Assembly: GCA_022763105.1 (NCBI GenBank)
Contig: JALEGK010000041.1
Span: 1-49,640 of the forward strand
Direction: 5' to 3'
DNA: 49,640 bases
DNA from: Rickettsiales bacterium
Lineage (GTDB): Bacteria; Pseudomonadota; Alphaproteobacteria; Rickettsiales; UBA3002
Made by a program: the position numbers and the translations under genes. The notes under the pieces are model-generated. The model was given only the letters and a program-made list of their open reading frames with translations. It made no database searches and was not told the origin of the DNA. Of this stretch, positions 8,882 to 17,123 are shown one piece after another (positions within the stretch are counted from its first letter, which is position 1; each line of letters starts with the position of its first letter).

Positions 8882-9001
8882 ATGGACAAAACAACGATGA
8901 CAGATAAGCGCCCTAATAAAAAACCAGTAGACTGGTACAGTGTTGTTCCAATGGCAATTGGAGTAATTGTTATCATTTTGATGACTCAACTGGTTTTCTA
9001 G
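8882..9001 (+). CDS. 39-residue single-pass membrane peptide
   Basis: A short open frame with ATG at 8882 and stop at 8999-9001. The first 20 residues are basic and polar (MDKTTMTDKRPNKKPVDWYS); the rest is one hydrophobic helix (VVPMAIGVIVIILMTQLVF). This positive-inside layout, a GGAG ten bases before the start and a good TTGACA promoter upstream make a real small membrane protein likely. It stands alone between the divergent ccm operon and cysD. I do not recognise a family. It could act as a small regulator or subunit of a membrane complex, which is speculation. Confidence 0.55.
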   Translation: MDKTTMTDKRPNKKPVDWYSVVPMAIGVIVIILMTQLVF

Positions 9002-9014
9002 TAATTTACATTAA

Positions 9015-9031
9015 ACACATTTTCTTTGTGT
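9015..9031. promoter_or_regulatory. Dyad in the cysD upstream region
   Basis: ACACA (9015-9019) and TGTGT (9027-9031) form a 5-base inverted repeat with a 7-base spacer, followed closely by the palindrome GAAAATTTTC (9038-9047). This could be an operator cluster for cysD or a weak end structure for the small peptide gene. Confidence 0.3.
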
Positions 9032-9049
9032 GAAATAGAAAATTTTCCA
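9029..9049 (+). promoter_or_regulatory. Operator-like sequence resembling the coaBC upstream dyad
   Basis: TGTGAAATAG here is identical over ten bases to the left half of the perfect dyad at 37131-37151, and the two 21-base sites agree at 17 positions. The site is about 30 bases before the cysD start. A shared regulator is an inference. Confidence 0.35.
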
Positions 9050-9079
9050 TTTGCATTTGTGAATTAAAATGCCTATTCA

Positions 9080-9919
9080 ATGGGCATGAATCACTTAGAC
9101 AGACTTGAAGCGCAGAGTATCTATATATTCCGCGAGGCGTATCACGCTATCAATAAACTGGGTATGCTATGGTCATTCGGTAAAGATTCTACCGTCATGA
9201 TCTGGCTCGCCAAGAAAGCATTTCTGGGCAAAATCCCGTTTCCACTCATCCATTGCGACACCGAGCTGGAAATGGACGAAGTCTATGCGTATCGCGACCA
9301 ATACATTAAAGAGTGGGATATCGATTTTCTGGGCCCTATTTGCCCGCCATACGAAGATACCGACCCAACCCTGCCGCACGCCGCACGTGTGGCATCCCGT
9401 AAGACATTGGGCCTAAAGAAGGTGCTCGAAGAGCATCAGTTCCAAGGCATTATGTCGGGCATCCGCCGCGATGAAGAGGGTACGCGTGCAAAAGAGCGCT
9501 TTTTCTCACCTCGCGGACAAGATGGCCATTGGGATGTGAAAGACCAGCCGCCTGAATTCTGGGATCAATACACCACCGATTTTCCGCCAGAAACCCATGT
9601 GCGCATCCACCCGCTGCTGCACTGGACCGAAATTGATATCTGGCGCTATATCCAGCGAGAAAATATTCCAGTGGTACCGCTTTATTATGCCAAGCCATAT
9701 CACGAGCTAGAAGGCCAAGATTTTGGCGGCAAAATGATGCGCTTCAGATCGCTGGGTGAAAAAGGCATCACTTGGCCGATTGAAAGCGAAGCGGATACGT
9801 TAGAGAAAGTCATTGCCGAGCTAGAAGTGACACGCGTATCCGAGCGCTCTGGTCGCCCAATGGGTGCAGATGAAGATGAATCAAGTTTCGAACGTTTGCG
9901 CGAAGCTGGGTATATGTAA
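9080..9919 (+). CDS. cysD: Sulfate adenylyltransferase subunit 2
   Basis: CysD makes adenosine 5'-phosphosulfate from ATP and sulfate with its GTPase partner CysN. This 279-residue protein keeps the family frame: opening MNHLDRLEAQSIYIFREAY, the PP-loop region, PFPLIHCDTE, SGIRRDEEGTRAKERFFS, PLLHWTEIDIWRYI, and the end SERSGRP...REAGYM. It is a divergent copy: the PP-loop is SFGKDST in place of the usual SGGKDS, and the stretch after the core is shorter than in E. coli (302 residues). The start could also be the ATG at 9086. No clear ribosome site precedes either. cysNC follows two genes later. Confidence 0.85.
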   Translation: MGMNHLDRLEAQSIYIFREAYHAINKLGMLWSFGKDSTVMIWLAKKAFLGKIPFPLIHCDTELEMDEVYAYRDQYIKEWDIDFLGPICPPYEDTDPTLPHAARVASRKTLGLKKVLEEHQFQGIMSGIRRDEEGTRAKERFFSPRGQDGHWDVKDQPPEFWDQYTTDFPPETHVRIHPLLHWTEIDIWRYIQRENIPVVPLYYAKPYHELEGQDFGGKMMRFRSLGEKGITWPIESEADTLEKVIAELEVTRVSERSGRPMGADEDESSFERLREAGYM

Positions 9920-9920
9920 G

Positions 9921-10265
9921 ATGTCTGATCTCACCTCAATCGAATCAAAGCTGGATGAATTGCTAGAGCTTCAGAAAATGAATGCGCGCAATATCTACAC
10001 GCTCTATCGCCGCACGACAGCATTAGCGCACATGGTCGAGGCATTATCCGATGGCCAAGAGCCGCGCCTGCCCAAAACCCTGCGTGCAGAAATCGATGCA
10101 AGCTTAAGCCCAGAGTATTTCAGTGATCTGGCTGAGCGCGATAAAGATGAATTCACCCGCCGCTATGGTGAGCAGGTATTTGAGATTTTGAAGAAAAAGG
10201 GCATTGATTCGATTACCAAAATCGGCGAGTTTGCCCCAACCAAACACGAACAGAGTACGCATTAA
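9921..10265 (+). CDS. Unknown 114-residue protein in the cys operon
   Basis: A soluble, highly charged, mostly helical protein starting MSDLTSIESKLDELLELQKM, with heptad-like spacing of Leu/Ile over the first 35 residues that suggests a coiled coil or dimer helix. I recognise no domain. The ATG lies one base after the cysD stop, so it is probably translationally coupled to cysD; an upstream in-frame start at 9864 would overlap cysD and is less likely. Its position between cysD and cysNC suggests a role connected with sulfate activation, but nothing in the sequence proves it. Confidence 0.7.
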   Translation: MSDLTSIESKLDELLELQKMNARNIYTLYRRTTALAHMVEALSDGQEPRLPKTLRAEIDASLSPEYFSDLAERDKDEFTRRYGEQVFEILKKKGIDSITKIGEFAPTKHEQSTH

Positions 10266-10274
10266 AGGTACATT

Positions 10275-11054
10275 ATGCATCTTAATAGATTCGTCACTCT
10301 AGGTGGTAAGGCAATAGATTATACTAACGTTATGGCATTCGACTTAGATAACCCGTCCCATGAAACGCTGGAAATTACAGAAGTGGATTCTGGGGAAGCT
10401 GTTGTAATGGATAAAGGGGTGGTCCGCTCCGAAGAATTCATGTCATGCAACATGTATATTCTAAAGAATCTTGAGACAGGGAAAGTGCTATTCATGCATA
10501 ATTATCTGGGCGCACCGGATGAATTCAAACGCCATAAAGAAACAACGGATTCTTATTTTCTGCATAAAGGCAAACCGACACACGGTATCAGTGTAGGCCA
10601 AGCGCCGATACTAAAAGCTTTTCTGAAAGAAAAGGGAGAGAAAGTTGCATTCTCCGCTTACAAAGCTGATCACGGTTGGTCTGAAGCGGCTGGCGTAAAC
10701 GGTGGATCAGATGATGGTGGTATTAGTCAATTTCTTCAATCAAAAGGCGTGAAAACATACCGTCATTCTATCGATTACTTTGAAGATTTGTACCCAACCT
10801 TATCATCCAAAGGATTTCATTCTGAATATGATGTTGAAGCGGATCGACTAAAACTATCATTAGCAGAGACGATTGAGGGGGACGTGTCAAAGGGTGAGTC
10901 CATCTTTTCGCATACATTCCTTCCCGCCGATCATACTGGAAATTTGTATGACGAAGCATTGTTTGATGATCTATCAAAATACAAAATGCCTGATCGCATG
11001 AGTGCGCTTGGACGAATTGCATCTTTTGTTACATCTGGCACGAATACACGCTAA
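10275..11054 (+). CDS. Unknown 259-residue protein between cysD and cysNC
   Basis: No family recognised. It is soluble, with no signal peptide or membrane helix. The segment MSCNMYILKNLETGKVLFMH followed by GISVGQAPILKAFLKEKGEK alternates strand and helix in a way loosely like CheD-type deamidases, but I cannot find the expected active-site pattern and do not claim it. AAAGG precedes the ATG, nine bases after the previous stop. The DNA is visibly more AT-rich and its codons more A/T-ending than those of cysD and cysNC on either side, which hints at later acquisition. It is placed inside a sulfate activation operon and could be regulatory or accessory. Confidence 0.65.
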   Translation: MHLNRFVTLGGKAIDYTNVMAFDLDNPSHETLEITEVDSGEAVVMDKGVVRSEEFMSCNMYILKNLETGKVLFMHNYLGAPDEFKRHKETTDSYFLHKGKPTHGISVGQAPILKAFLKEKGEKVAFSAYKADHGWSEAAGVNGGSDDGGISQFLQSKGVKTYRHSIDYFEDLYPTLSSKGFHSEYDVEADRLKLSLAETIEGDVSKGESIFSHTFLPADHTGNLYDEALFDDLSKYKMPDRMSALGRIASFVTSGTNTR

Positions 11055-11086
11055 AAAGACTCTGAAAGAAGAGAAATAGGTATAAC

Positions 11087-13024
11087 ATGACTCAAGCAGC
11101 CCTATCCGCAGAACCGCTGGTCGCGCAAGATCAAGCGAAAGCGCAAATGAACATCGTGATTGTCGGTCATGTCGATCATGGTAAATCCACGCTTGTGGGC
11201 CGTTTGCTGCACGATACCGATGCGCTGCCAGATGGTAAGCTAGAGCAAATCAAGCAAAGCTGCGATAAGCGCGGCATGCCGTTTGAATGGGCATTCCTGA
11301 TGGATGCGTTGCAAGCTGAACGCGACCAAAACGTCACCATCGATACCAGCCAGATCTGGTTCTCATCTGCCATTCGTCGCTATTGTATTATCGATGCGCC
11401 GGGCCACCGCGAATTTTTGAAAAATATGATCACCGGTGCCGCTGCTGCTGAAGCCGCACTATTGCTGATCGATGCGAATGAAGGCATTAAAGAGCAATCC
11501 AAGCGCCATGCCTATTTGCTTTACTTGCTAGGTATTCGCCAAGTAGCGGTCGTCATCAACAAGATGGATTTGGTCGATTACTCGGAAGAGACATACAACC
11601 AATTGGTTGCGGACTATACCGCCTATCTAAAAGATTTAGGCATCGAGCCTAAGGCTTTCATCCCGATCTCAGCGCGCGAAGGTGATAACATCGCAAGCGC
11701 ATCAAGTAATACGCCGTGGTATAAAGGCGAGACCATCCTGCAAACGCTCGATAGCTTCGAGACAGCGGCAGTTGCAGAAAATCAGCCGCTACGTTTCGGG
11801 GTTCAAGATGTCTACCGCTTTGATCGCCGCCGCATTATCGCAGGCCGCATTGAAAGCGGGAGCTTAAAAGTTGGTGACACCTTGCTCTTCTCACCCGCTA
11901 ATGAAAGCGCCAAAGTCAAATCAATCGAGGTTTGGCCCGAAGACCGCCAACAACCGACAGAGGCTGGGGTAGGCGAGTCGGTCGGCATCACACTCGATGA
12001 ACAAATCTTTGTCGAACGCGGCATGATCGCGAGCCACTTAGAAGACGCGCCACAGGTGACGAGTACCTTCGCGGCGAATCTCTTCTGGTTGCATGATAAG
12101 CCACTCGAGATCGGCATGCGCTATCGTCTGAAGCTCGGCACAGCCGAATTCCGATGCGAGGTGAAACAGATCATTCAGGTGCTCGACACTGGTTCGCTCA
12201 GCCATTCAGAGTCAAAGCAGGTCGAAAAACACCAAGTCGCTGAAGTGCTGTTTCAGGTGAAGGGGCTGATGGTCTTTGATGATCCGCAAGTGCTACCAAA
12301 AACCGGACGCTTTGTGTTGTTCGATGAATATGCTGTTGCTGGTGGCGGTATTGTAACCGTTCCAGAAGGTCAGCATGAGCAGCGCAAAGACGTGAAATCC
12401 GAGAATCTGGTCTCGGTTGATTACTCCATCACCACGCAACAACGTGCAGCCATCAATGGCCATCGTGGCGGGGTGCTATGGTTTACCGGCCTGTCTGGTT
12501 CGGGTAAATCAACCTTGGCAAAAGAGCTGCAAAAGCGCCTATTCGCCAAAGGGTTTCAAGTATACGTGCTCGATGGCGATAATGTCCGCCAGGGCTTATG
12601 TTCTGATCTGGGCTTCTCAGCCGATGATCGCGGCGAGAATATACGCCGAATCGGCGAGGTGGCAGCCCTATTCGCCGATGCCGGTATTATCGTAATTACG
12701 GCCTTCATTTCGCCTTACGCCGAAGATCGCCGCCGTGCGCGCGCCATGACCCAACATTACTTCAATACGGTCTATATCAAGGCCGATGTCGAGACCTGTG
12801 AAGGCAGAGATGTCAAAGGCTTATACGCCAAAGCGCGTGCTGGAGAGATCAAAGGCTTCACGGGTATTGATGATCCGTATGAAGAGCCAGATGCTCCCGA
12901 TCTGGTGATTGATACCCAGAATAACGATATTCAAAGCTGTATTACCCAGCTTCTTGAATATGTTGAAGAAAATTTCGTCCGTGAAATTGAAGAGAATGAA
13001 GAGCAGGCCAGCTACGCGATTTAA
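11087..13024 (+). CDS. cysNC: Bifunctional sulfate adenylyltransferase subunit 1 / APS kinase
   Basis: A 645-residue fusion. The first part (about 20-440) is CysN, an EF-Tu-like GTPase: P-loop GHVDHGKST (27-35), DAPGHREF and NKMD. The second (about 450-645) is CysC: P-loop GLSGSGKST near 468, [15 protein letters not shown], and the C-terminal GIDDPYEEP. Together with CysD it turns sulfate into PAPS in two steps. The fused form (NodQ-like) is common in alphaproteobacteria. No reductase genes (cysH, cysI, cysJ) are in this window. It is the last gene of the run from cysD. Confidence 0.96.
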   Translation: MTQAALSAEPLVAQDQAKAQMNIVIVGHVDHGKSTLVGRLLHDTDALPDGKLEQIKQSCDKRGMPFEWAFLMDALQAERDQNVTIDTSQIWFSSAIRRYCIIDAPGHREFLKNMITGAAAAEAALLLIDANEGIKEQSKRHAYLLYLLGIRQVAVVINKMDLVDYSEETYNQLVADYTAYLKDLGIEPKAFIPISAREGDNIASASSNTPWYKGETILQTLDSFETAAVAENQPLRFGVQDVYRFDRRRIIAGRIESGSLKVGDTLLFSPANESAKVKSIEVWPEDRQQPTEAGVGESVGITLDEQIFVERGMIASHLEDAPQVTSTFAANLFWLHDKPLEIGMRYRLKLGTAEFRCEVKQIIQVLDTGSLSHSESKQVEKHQVAEVLFQVKGLMVFDDPQVLPKTGRFVLFDEYAVAGGGIVTVPEGQHEQRKDVKSENLVSVDYSITTQQRAAINGHRGGVLWFTGLSGSGKSTLAKELQKRLFAKGFQVYVLDGDNVRQGLCSDLGFSADDRGENIRRIGEVAALFADAGIIVITAFISPYAEDRRRARAMTQHYFNTVYIKADVETCEGRDVKGLYAKARAGEIKGFTGIDDPYEEPDAPDLVIDTQNNDIQSCITQLLEYVEENFVREIEENEEQASYAI

Positions 13025-13043
13025 CGCGTAAATCTGCGTTTTA
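13023..13043 (+). terminator. Weak possible terminator after cysNC
   Basis: AACGC (13023-13027) and GCGTT (13036-13040) form a short stem followed by TTATT. The stem is only five pairs, so efficiency would be low. A second dyad, TGCTTT/AAAGCA at 13080-13107, follows without a T-run. Confidence 0.3.
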
Positions 13044-13202
13044 TTGGCCTTTATTCTGCTTTTATTTACCCCAAAATCATGCTTTACTGTGCTGCAACAA
13101 CAAAGCACGCGGCTAATGGCCTATAAATTAAGCTTTTTTTAATTTGTTTGGTCTAGGCTAAAATAAAAGAAAGCGTGTTAACTAACAAAGGCTGCCAAAA
13201 AC

Positions 13203-15833
13203 ATGAAGCGCATGTTGACAGGGTTTTCCCGTGGTGGGGACAATGACAACGAAGAATCGTCTGACGAAGGCGCACCGTTGCTGTCACCGGCTATGTCTAA
13301 CCATTACCAAAATGATTCAGGCGAAAATGGCAACGGCTCCGTGCCGAGCTTTTTGCAACCGTATCATGGCAGCATTGGCGATATCACCAAGCAATATAAA
13401 GAACAGCAAGCAGCAGAAGCGCAAAGCAAGCCCGCCGATCCTGCAATGTATGAGCCTGTTTCAAATGTAAATGGTATTCAGCACTCTCATAATCCACTCC
13501 AACAGAATCAAGCCGAACATCATGCCAATGGGCACGAGCCAAATGGTGTGCACGCTAATGGTGCGAGTCACGAACAGTCGCAGCAACCAATGGGGCGCCC
13601 GATTGTACAAGATGGTGCGAGTGATCAGGAGGCTGCCGAACAGCAATCTGGCATTCAGCCGCATGAACAGCAGGCGGTGAATGGTTTACAAAATACGGCA
13701 CCTCTGCCGCGTCCAACGGTAGAGCAGGAGCCTGAGCCAGAAGCCCAACAACAGCCAGACCCAATGCAGGAAATTACGGCCGCGCCAGAGCCACAATCAG
13801 AATCACAACCAGAACCGCAGCCTGAGCCTCAACCAGAGCCAGAGCCGGTCATGCAGCAGCCACAACAGCCGCAACAACCCATTGACCCGTTGCAGTCAGA
13901 TGTGTCGATTGCACAAGCGCAAGAGCACGATGTCACGCCGCGCCAACCGGTCTTGTCTCAGGATATACAAGAGCCTGCTCCGCAACCACAGCCAGAGCCA
14001 GTGCCTCAACCGCAAGCTGAACCGCAACCGCAAGACGAGCAACCAAAACAGCCGGTTGAATATCAGGTCGCACAACCTGCGCCTGATGTAGCAGCAGGTG
14101 GCCCACAATCACATGCGGCCAAGCAAATCGTGCAAGAGCACAAACCAAAAGAAACCAAGAAAATGCGTATTGGTGACAAGCTCGTCGCCTTAGGTCTGGT
14201 CTCAGAAGATCAGCTACAAATCGCACTACAAGAACAGCGTCAGAGTAAGAAGCTGCTCGGTGCCGTCATGGTCGATATGGGCTTTGTGACCGAATCGGCG
14301 CTTGGTGAAGTATTGGCAGAATCTGCGGGTGCAAAAACCTTCGATGCATCAGCGACCATGCTCGATCCGATTTTGCTTAAGCTGATGCCAAAAGACATTT
14401 GTATGCGTCATAAAATCATTCCGATTTCGCAGGAATCAGACAGCTCGATCAATCTGGCAATGTCTGATGTGCATGACGTGCTCGCGATTGACCAAGCGCG
14501 CCGCTATTTACCAAAAGGCGCGAATATCAATCCGCTCTTCTGTGCGGAAGGTAAGGTCATCGAGCTGATCACCGAATATTATCAGTACGAACTTTCGATT
14601 GATGGCATTTTAAAAGAAATTGAAACCGGTATCCGCGATAATAACCAACTGGATGGCCGCCAAGAAGGTTACGTCAACCCAACGGTACGTCTGGTAAATG
14701 CGTTGCTCGTCGATGCGATCAAGCAAGACGCATCGGACATCCACTTCGAGCCGGAAGGCACCTTCCTGCGCCTGCGTTATCGTATCGATGGTAAGCTACA
14801 ACAGATTCGTTCATTCCACCGCGATTATTGGGCCGCGATGTGTACCCGTATGAAAATCATGTCGGGCATGAATATTGCCGAATCGCGTAACCCGCAAGAT
14901 GGTCGTATCGCCTTCAAAGCGCTTGGTCGCGACATCGATTTCCGTGTCGCAACACAGCCAACCGTGCATGGCGAGAATGTCGTGCTCCGTATTTTGGATA
15001 AATCAAAAGCCCTGATGCCGCTGAACAATCTTGGCTTCTCCGATCACAATTATAATCTGCTAAAACGTTGTCTGAAGCGCCCTGAAGGGATTATCATTGT
15101 TACCGGTCCGACGGGTTCTGGTAAAACCACCACGCTTTACTCAATGCTGGCAGAGCTAAACTCGATTGATGTGAATATCATGACACTCGAAGATCCGGTG
15201 GAATATCAATTGCCGCTGATTCGCCAAACCAACGTGCGTGAAGGATCGGTCGATTTCAATAGCGGTATTAAATCACTGATGCGCCAAGACCCCGACATTA
15301 TCTTCGTGGGTGAGGTGCGCGATGAAGACACCGCGCTCATGTCGGTACGCGCCGCACTCACTGGTCACCAGGTATTCACCACGCTACACACGAACGACGC
15401 GCTCGGCGCGATTCCACGTCTCGGTGATATTGGTGTGCCGGCTCACTTGCTTGCAGGCTCACTCATTGCGTCTATTGCGCAACGTTTGGCACGCAAACTC
15501 TGCATGAATTGTAAAACAGAAACACAAGCCACCGAAGAAGAATGCAAGATTCTTGGTGTTGATCCAAATAATCCACCAACCATCTATGAAGCCAAAGGCT
15601 GCGAAATGTGTAATAAAGGCTATAAAGGCCGAACCGCATTGATCGAGATTTTGCGCATGGATGAAGGCATGGATGAGCTAATCTCTACCCACGCCACACG
15701 TAACCACATGATGGAATACGCTCTTGAGAACGGATTTATCCCTATGGTTCAAGATGGTATATCAAAAGTGCTGGCCGGCGATATTGATGTTAAAGAATTG
15801 ATTCGTACGGTGGACCTGACCGATCGATTGTAA
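13203..15833 (+). CDS. pilB: Type IV pilus assembly ATPase (PilB/MshE type) with long disordered head
   Basis: An 876-residue hexameric extension ATPase, far longer than the usual 560-570. Residues 1 to about 315 are low-complexity, full of Gln, Pro, Glu, Asn and His with Pro-Glu-Pro-Gln runs, and probably disordered. Residues about 319-470 form the N-terminal GspE/MshEN domain (RIGDKLVALGLVSEDQL). The ATPase follows, with Walker A GPTGSGKTTT near 635, Walker B DIIFVGEVRD near 700 and a four-Cys zinc site, CMNC near 766 and CEMC near 799. It powers pilin polymerisation at the inner membrane. It heads an operon with pilC and three alignment-complex genes. Confidence 0.9.
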   Translation: MKRMLTGFSRGGDNDNEESSDEGAPLLSPAMSNHYQNDSGENGNGSVPSFLQPYHGSIGDITKQYKEQQAAEAQSKPADPAMYEPVSNVNGIQHSHNPLQQNQAEHHANGHEPNGVHANGASHEQSQQPMGRPIVQDGASDQEAAEQQSGIQPHEQQAVNGLQNTAPLPRPTVEQEPEPEAQQQPDPMQEITAAPEPQSESQPEPQPEPQPEPEPVMQQPQQPQQPIDPLQSDVSIAQAQEHDVTPRQPVLSQDIQEPAPQPQPEPVPQPQAEPQPQDEQPKQPVEYQVAQPAPDVAAGGPQSHAAKQIVQEHKPKETKKMRIGDKLVALGLVSEDQLQIALQEQRQSKKLLGAVMVDMGFVTESALGEVLAESAGAKTFDASATMLDPILLKLMPKDICMRHKIIPISQESDSSINLAMSDVHDVLAIDQARRYLPKGANINPLFCAEGKVIELITEYYQYELSIDGILKEIETGIRDNNQLDGRQEGYVNPTVRLVNALLVDAIKQDASDIHFEPEGTFLRLRYRIDGKLQQIRSFHRDYWAAMCTRMKIMSGMNIAESRNPQDGRIAFKALGRDIDFRVATQPTVHGENVVLRILDKSKALMPLNNLGFSDHNYNLLKRCLKRPEGIIIVTGPTGSGKTTTLYSMLAELNSIDVNIMTLEDPVEYQLPLIRQTNVREGSVDFNSGIKSLMRQDPDIIFVGEVRDEDTALMSVRAALTGHQVFTTLHTNDALGAIPRLGDIGVPAHLLAGSLIASIAQRLARKLCMNCKTETQATEEECKILGVDPNNPPTIYEAKGCEMCNKGYKGRTALIEILRMDEGMDELISTHATRNHMMEYALENGFIPMVQDGISKVLAGDIDVKELIRTVDLTDRL
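13720..14060 (+). repeat. Low-complexity Pro/Glu/Gln-coding tract in pilB
   Basis: CAG, CAA, CCA and GAG/GAA codons dominate this stretch, giving imperfect repeats of Pro-Glu-Pro-Gln type. Such tracts expand and contract by slippage, so length may differ between strains. Confidence 0.7.
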
Positions 15834-15917
15834 TATACTGCGCGTACTCGGCAAAAATAACCTAATAACAAAAAACTATTCCAGCAGGGGGCTTCTTGCA
15901 CAAAGGAGACAGGGAAT

Positions 15918-17120
15918 ATGCCGTCTTATACGTACTCTGCCATCAATGAAGGTGGTCGTACCATGCGTGGTACCATTGCTGCAGAGAATGATATCGACCT
16001 TGAGTCTCGCCTGAAAGAAATCGGGCTGGACCTTGTTGACTTCCGTATCAAGAAAGAACGCAAAGCCGGTTTCGGCTCGAAAGTCCGTGATAAAGATTTA
16101 ATCCTCATGTGTATGCACCTGGAGCAGCTCGATAGAGCCGGGGTGCCAATCCACGAAGCACTATCAGATGTGCGTGATGCTACCGACTCGCTGAAACTGC
16201 GCGATGTCATGGCCGATATTGTAGAGCGTGTGAAGGTGGGGATGCCGCTTTCTAAAGCAATGGGGCGCTATCCAAAGATTTTCAGTAACGTCTTTATTGG
16301 TCTGGTGCAGGCAGGTGAAACCAACGGTAACATGACCGAGTCGTTCATGCATATGACCAACCATATGAAATGGACCGCAGAGCTGAAACGTAAAGTGCGC
16401 AAAGCGACCATGTACCCTGTGGTGCTTCTGGTGGTGATGTCACTTGTAATCGCGGTGCTCATGGTCGCTGTTGTACCCAAGCTGATTGAATTCATTGTCG
16501 ATCAGGGCTTCGCTATTCCACCGCATACCGCCGCGCTGATCTGGACATCTGCGTTGTTTGAGCAATATTGGTACTTAATATTGGGGATGCCGGTTATCGG
16601 CTTCATTGTGCTCAGGATATTATACGCCACCAATGCGTCGGTCGCCTTCTTCTTTGACGGGTTGTTTTTAAAGCTACCGGTCATTGGTCCGACCATTGTC
16701 AAAATCAACCTCGCGCGTTTCACGCACTTTTTCTCGATCATGTTTAAAAGCGGTATCGATATCATCGAGGCGCTCGAAGCTGCTAAGCATGTCGTCAATA
16801 ACCGCGTGCTCGCCGAAGCGATTGAAACCGCCATGCGCTCGGTCACAGAGGGTAACTCGTTGACCGCATCGCTTAGCATGTCGAACCATTTTCCAACGCT
16901 CGTGATTCGTATGTTCAAAGTCGGAGAGGACTCCGGTAACATGAATGACGCGTTGGAGAACATCAACTTTTTCTACCACCGTGAAGTGAACGACTCGGTC
17001 GATACCATGGTCGGTATGATTCAACCAACACTGACGGCTGTGATGGGCCTGCTTATTTTCTGGGTTATTGCAGCAGTCTTTGGCCCTCTCTATCAATCTT
17101 TCGAAAACATGAATCTCTAG
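15918..17120 (+). CDS. pilC: Type IV pilus inner-membrane platform protein
   Basis: A 400-residue GspF/PilC-family protein with the two repeated T2SSF cytoplasmic domains (about 65-190 and 270-390) and three or so membrane segments near 170, 220 and 375. The motifs GLVQAGETNGNM and MFKVGEDSGNM are the two copies of the conserved family signature. It anchors the PilB and PilT motors and passes their motion to the pilin fibre. An AAGGAGACAGGG ribosome site is clear. It follows pilB after 84 bases and is followed after three bases by the next gene. Confidence 0.94.
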   Translation: MPSYTYSAINEGGRTMRGTIAAENDIDLESRLKEIGLDLVDFRIKKERKAGFGSKVRDKDLILMCMHLEQLDRAGVPIHEALSDVRDATDSLKLRDVMADIVERVKVGMPLSKAMGRYPKIFSNVFIGLVQAGETNGNMTESFMHMTNHMKWTAELKRKVRKATMYPVVLLVVMSLVIAVLMVAVVPKLIEFIVDQGFAIPPHTAALIWTSALFEQYWYLILGMPVIGFIVLRILYATNASVAFFFDGLFLKLPVIGPTIVKINLARFTHFFSIMFKSGIDIIEALEAAKHVVNNRVLAEAIETAMRSVTEGNSLTASLSMSNHFPTLVIRMFKVGEDSGNMNDALENINFFYHREVNDSVDTMVGMIQPTLTAVMGLLIFWVIAAVFGPLYQSFENMNL

Positions 17121-17123
17121 CGC

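Noticed and set aside
10275..11054. Calling the 259-residue protein a CheD-like deamidase
   Set aside because: Only a loose strand/helix rhythm is shared; the expected Cys-His active-site arrangement is not visible.
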